Shown in pieces: positions 6,041-7,684 of a stretch of 7,684 nt of DNA (position 1 is the first letter of the stretch; each line of letters opens with the position of its first letter). This DNA comes from Candidatus Gallimonas caecicola (GTDB lineage: Bacteria; Bacillota; Clostridia; Christensenellales; Borkfalkiaceae): positions 1 to 7,684 of the forward strand of contig CAJFNH010000057.1 in the NCBI GenBank assembly GCA_904394195.1, written 5' to 3'. The notes beneath the pieces were generated by a model that saw only the letters and a program-made list of their open reading frames with translations, made no database searches and was not told the DNA's origin. The position numbers were made by a program, and so were the translations under genes.

Positions 6041-7684
6041 TTATCGCGTGCGCACACGGATCGCCGTGACGCTCAACGCCTGAACTTCATACCCGAACGT
6101 GTTGCCGTCCGTAAACGCCCCGATGGTATGCGACGGCAACGTATAGACATCCTCAACGGCGTCATCGCCATCCAGCGTGTTCACGCTGTCATACTCGAGG
6201 CCGACCACCTCATAGACATCCGCAATGTCCGCAAGGCGGATTCCCTCCATTCCCGCGAGCGAGAAGTTGATCTTCATCGCTTCCGTACCCGCATTGACGA
6301 TCTTGATGATGATATCCCCTGTCTCCTCATCCGCACTCACCACATAGTAGATCTGGTCGACCGTACGCGAGGCATTGACGTGATTGCTGCTCTCAAAAGT
6401 GAGCGTAGGCGCGCTGCCCGAGGCAAACGTCATTTCGGACTGCACCTTATAATCGCCGCTGTGGTGCATGAAGAGCTGCTGCACATAGTAGCTCGGCGAA
6501 CGCAGGAGCGCGCTGTTCGTGAAGTACATCATGTCCACGCCCCACTGCCGTACGCCCGTATAGTTGGCAAACATGGGCGCGTACGCCGCAAGCTTGACGA
6601 TATCGCCGTTGCGCTCATAGCCCGTCATCATCGCCGCCTCGGAGAGCGCGTTCAGCCAGGTGCTGGTAGAGGCCTCGTCCCCGCCGAATGTTGTGACATC
6701 GATGGTCACGCCCTCTCCGCCCGGCGAACGCACGATATTGGTATTCGCCGCATACTCGCCGACAAAGACGTGGTAGTAGCCGTCCTCATCATCCTCGGGA
6801 CGGGCGTAGGTATCGTAAAGGTCGTGATTATAGAACAGATCGGTGAAATTAACGTAGTAGTGCTGGTCGACCACGCCGTAATCGACCGTCCTCCAGATCT
6901 CCATATAGGGATTCCTGTCCGAATTGATGAAGGATTCGGCGGCGTCCTGCGCGGCGCCCGTCCTGTGCCCGTCGGGATCGGTGGGATCGTCTGTGTCCTC
7001 GCAGTGCACAAACATCGTGCAGTTGCCCACGATGAGACGAACGCTGCCGTACAGATCGTTTTCCTTTGCCGCCTCATGGAAGGCAACAACGAACTGATCA
7101 TAGTAGGAAGCGTAATACTCTCCCCACTGCTCGTTGCCGATGCCGATATAATCCATTTCAAAGGGCTCGGGGTGCCCCATATTTACACGCACCTGCGCCC
7201 AGTAAGCTTCGTTTGCATCGGAGGAATCGGGATCGCCCTTGGCAAACGCCACAAGATCGAGCGCATCCTGGATGAAGTCTTTGATACCGTTACCGTGCCT
7301 GCCGTTGAGCCGCTGTCCCGTGCGCGCCATACAGCTCAACCCGCAGTTGACGATGGGAATAGCGGCAGCGCCCAGCTCTTCACAGAGCATGAAGTACTCA
7401 TAGTAGCCGATGCCATACTCCATCTGATAATAGGTCGTCGGCTTTCTTTTGGCGTAATCATACCCCCACAGATTGGTATTGGACGTGCGCGTTGCCTGTT
7501 CGCCGTAGGTGGTGACCTGCGAGACCTGCCCGTCCTCGTTCAGCGTGTAGGTAAACGCAGGAACGGTGTCCTTGCCGTCCGCACCGGCTACCGCGCCGAT
7601 GGAATTTTTCCAGTCATAATAGCTGGTATCGTCCAGTCCCTCGATAATACAGCCGCCGGGGAAGCGGAAGAACTTGGGCGAAAG
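6041..7684 (-). CDS. GH51 family alpha-L-arabinofuranosidase (5' end outside window)
   Basis: Retaining glycosidase that removes terminal alpha-L-arabinofuranosyl groups from arabinan, arabinoxylan or oligosaccharides. The frame is open to the window edge, giving 547 visible residues; the start, any signal peptide and the N-terminal domains are missing. In visible numbering, the catalytic barrel shows FRFPGGCIIEG at 6-16, NLWGYDY at 71-77, GYYEYF at 93-98, GHPEPFEMDYIGIGNEQWGE with acid/base Glu185 (codon 7130-7132), DQHYY at 273-277, and FVGEYAANTN with nucleophile Glu310 (codon 6755-6757). The 125-residue gap between the two Glu fits the roughly 120 known for GH51. The C-terminal part (about 400-547, ending LSVTAIRVRTR) matches the family's beta-sandwich domain, with no added binding module or wall anchor. 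Between DWKNSIG and NLWGYDY there is a 40-residue segment where shorter homologues, as I recall them, have only about a dozen. Cell location cannot be judged without the N-terminus. Its promoter lies outside the window; two hairpins follow the stop. Confidence 0.93.
   Translation of the reverse strand, partial: LSPKFFRFPGGCIIEGLDDTSYYDWKNSIGAVAGADGKDTVPAFTYTLNEDGQVSQVTTYGEQATRTSNTNLWGYDYAKRKPTTYYQMEYGIGYYEYFMLCEELGAAAIPIVNCGLSCMARTGQRLNGRHGNGIKDFIQDALDLVAFAKGDPDSSDANEAYWAQVRVNMGHPEPFEMDYIGIGNEQWGEYYASYYDQFVVAFHEAAKENDLYGSVRLIVGNCTMFVHCEDTDDPTDPDGHRTGAAQDAAESFINSDRNPYMEIWRTVDYGVVDQHYYVNFTDLFYNHDLYDTYARPEDDEDGYYHVFVGEYAANTNIVRSPGGEGVTIDVTTFGGDEASTSTWLNALSEAAMMTGYERNGDIVKLAAYAPMFANYTGVRQWGVDMMYFTNSALLRSPSYYVQQLFMHHSGDYKVQSEMTFASGSAPTLTFESSNHVNASRTVDQIYYVVSADEETGDIIIKIVNAGTEAMKINFSLAGMEGIRLADIADVYEVVGLEYDSVNTLDGDDAVEDVYTLPSHTIGAFTDGNTFGYEVQALSVTAIRVRTR

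Noticed and set aside
6041..7423. GH51 starting at the ATG at 7423
   Set aside because: The frame stays open to 7684 and the upstream part encodes the conserved FRFPGG motif, so this Met is internal and the gene is cut by the window edge.
1..7684. CRISPR array, tRNA, rRNA, insertion sequence, phage or defence genes
   Set aside because: No regular repeat-spacer pattern, cloverleaf-like sequence, transposase motif or terminal inverted repeats were seen; nearly all of the window is accounted for by five genes and short regulatory gaps.

Overview
The window is an ordinary-looking chromosomal segment of a Gram-positive, Clostridia-type bacterium of fairly high GC (by eye somewhat above 50%; not counted). 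The lineage is inferred from three things: the gene order prs-pth-mfd followed by a secreted lipoprotein, the lipobox signal peptide of that lipoprotein, and near-consensus sigma-A promoters with GGAG-type ribosome binding sites. A gut Clostridia or Christensenellales-like lineage would also fit a large arabinofuranosidase, but the exact taxon cannot be read from this sequence. Every gene I can support is on the minus strand, so transcription runs from high to low coordinates.

In transcription order the layout is as follows. (1) 7684-6041 is the catalytic and C-terminal part of a GH51 alpha-L-arabinofuranosidase, cut by the window edge, which releases arabinose from plant polysaccharides. (2) 6040-5728 is a 313-bp intergenic region with two hairpins after the GH51 stop, an A/T tract, a near-consensus promoter and a roughly 110-nt GC-rich leader for prs. 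(3) 5727-4780 is prs, PRPP synthetase. (4) 4773-4742 is a strong intrinsic terminator placed only 25 nt before the pth start codon. (5) 4716-4153 is pth, peptidyl-tRNA hydrolase, which overlaps by 4 bp with (6) mfd at 4156-761, the transcription-repair coupling factor. (7) At 764-659, a set of short direct and inverted repeats overlaps the end of mfd and the -35 element of a second near-consensus promoter. (8) 658-1 is a lipoprotein gene, cut by the window edge, in the place where many Clostridia carry a PrsA/SurA-like foldase.

prs, pth and mfd form the familiar housekeeping cluster of Firmicutes, covering nucleotide precursor supply, rescue of stalled translation and rescue of stalled transcription. 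The ctc and fin (yabK) genes found in the Bacillus version are absent. The most interesting detail is regulatory: the terminator between prs and pth lies inside an open frame that begins directly after the prs stop codon and continues in frame into pth. I found no mobile element, CRISPR array, tRNA, rRNA or recognisable riboswitch, and no convincing new multi-gene system.
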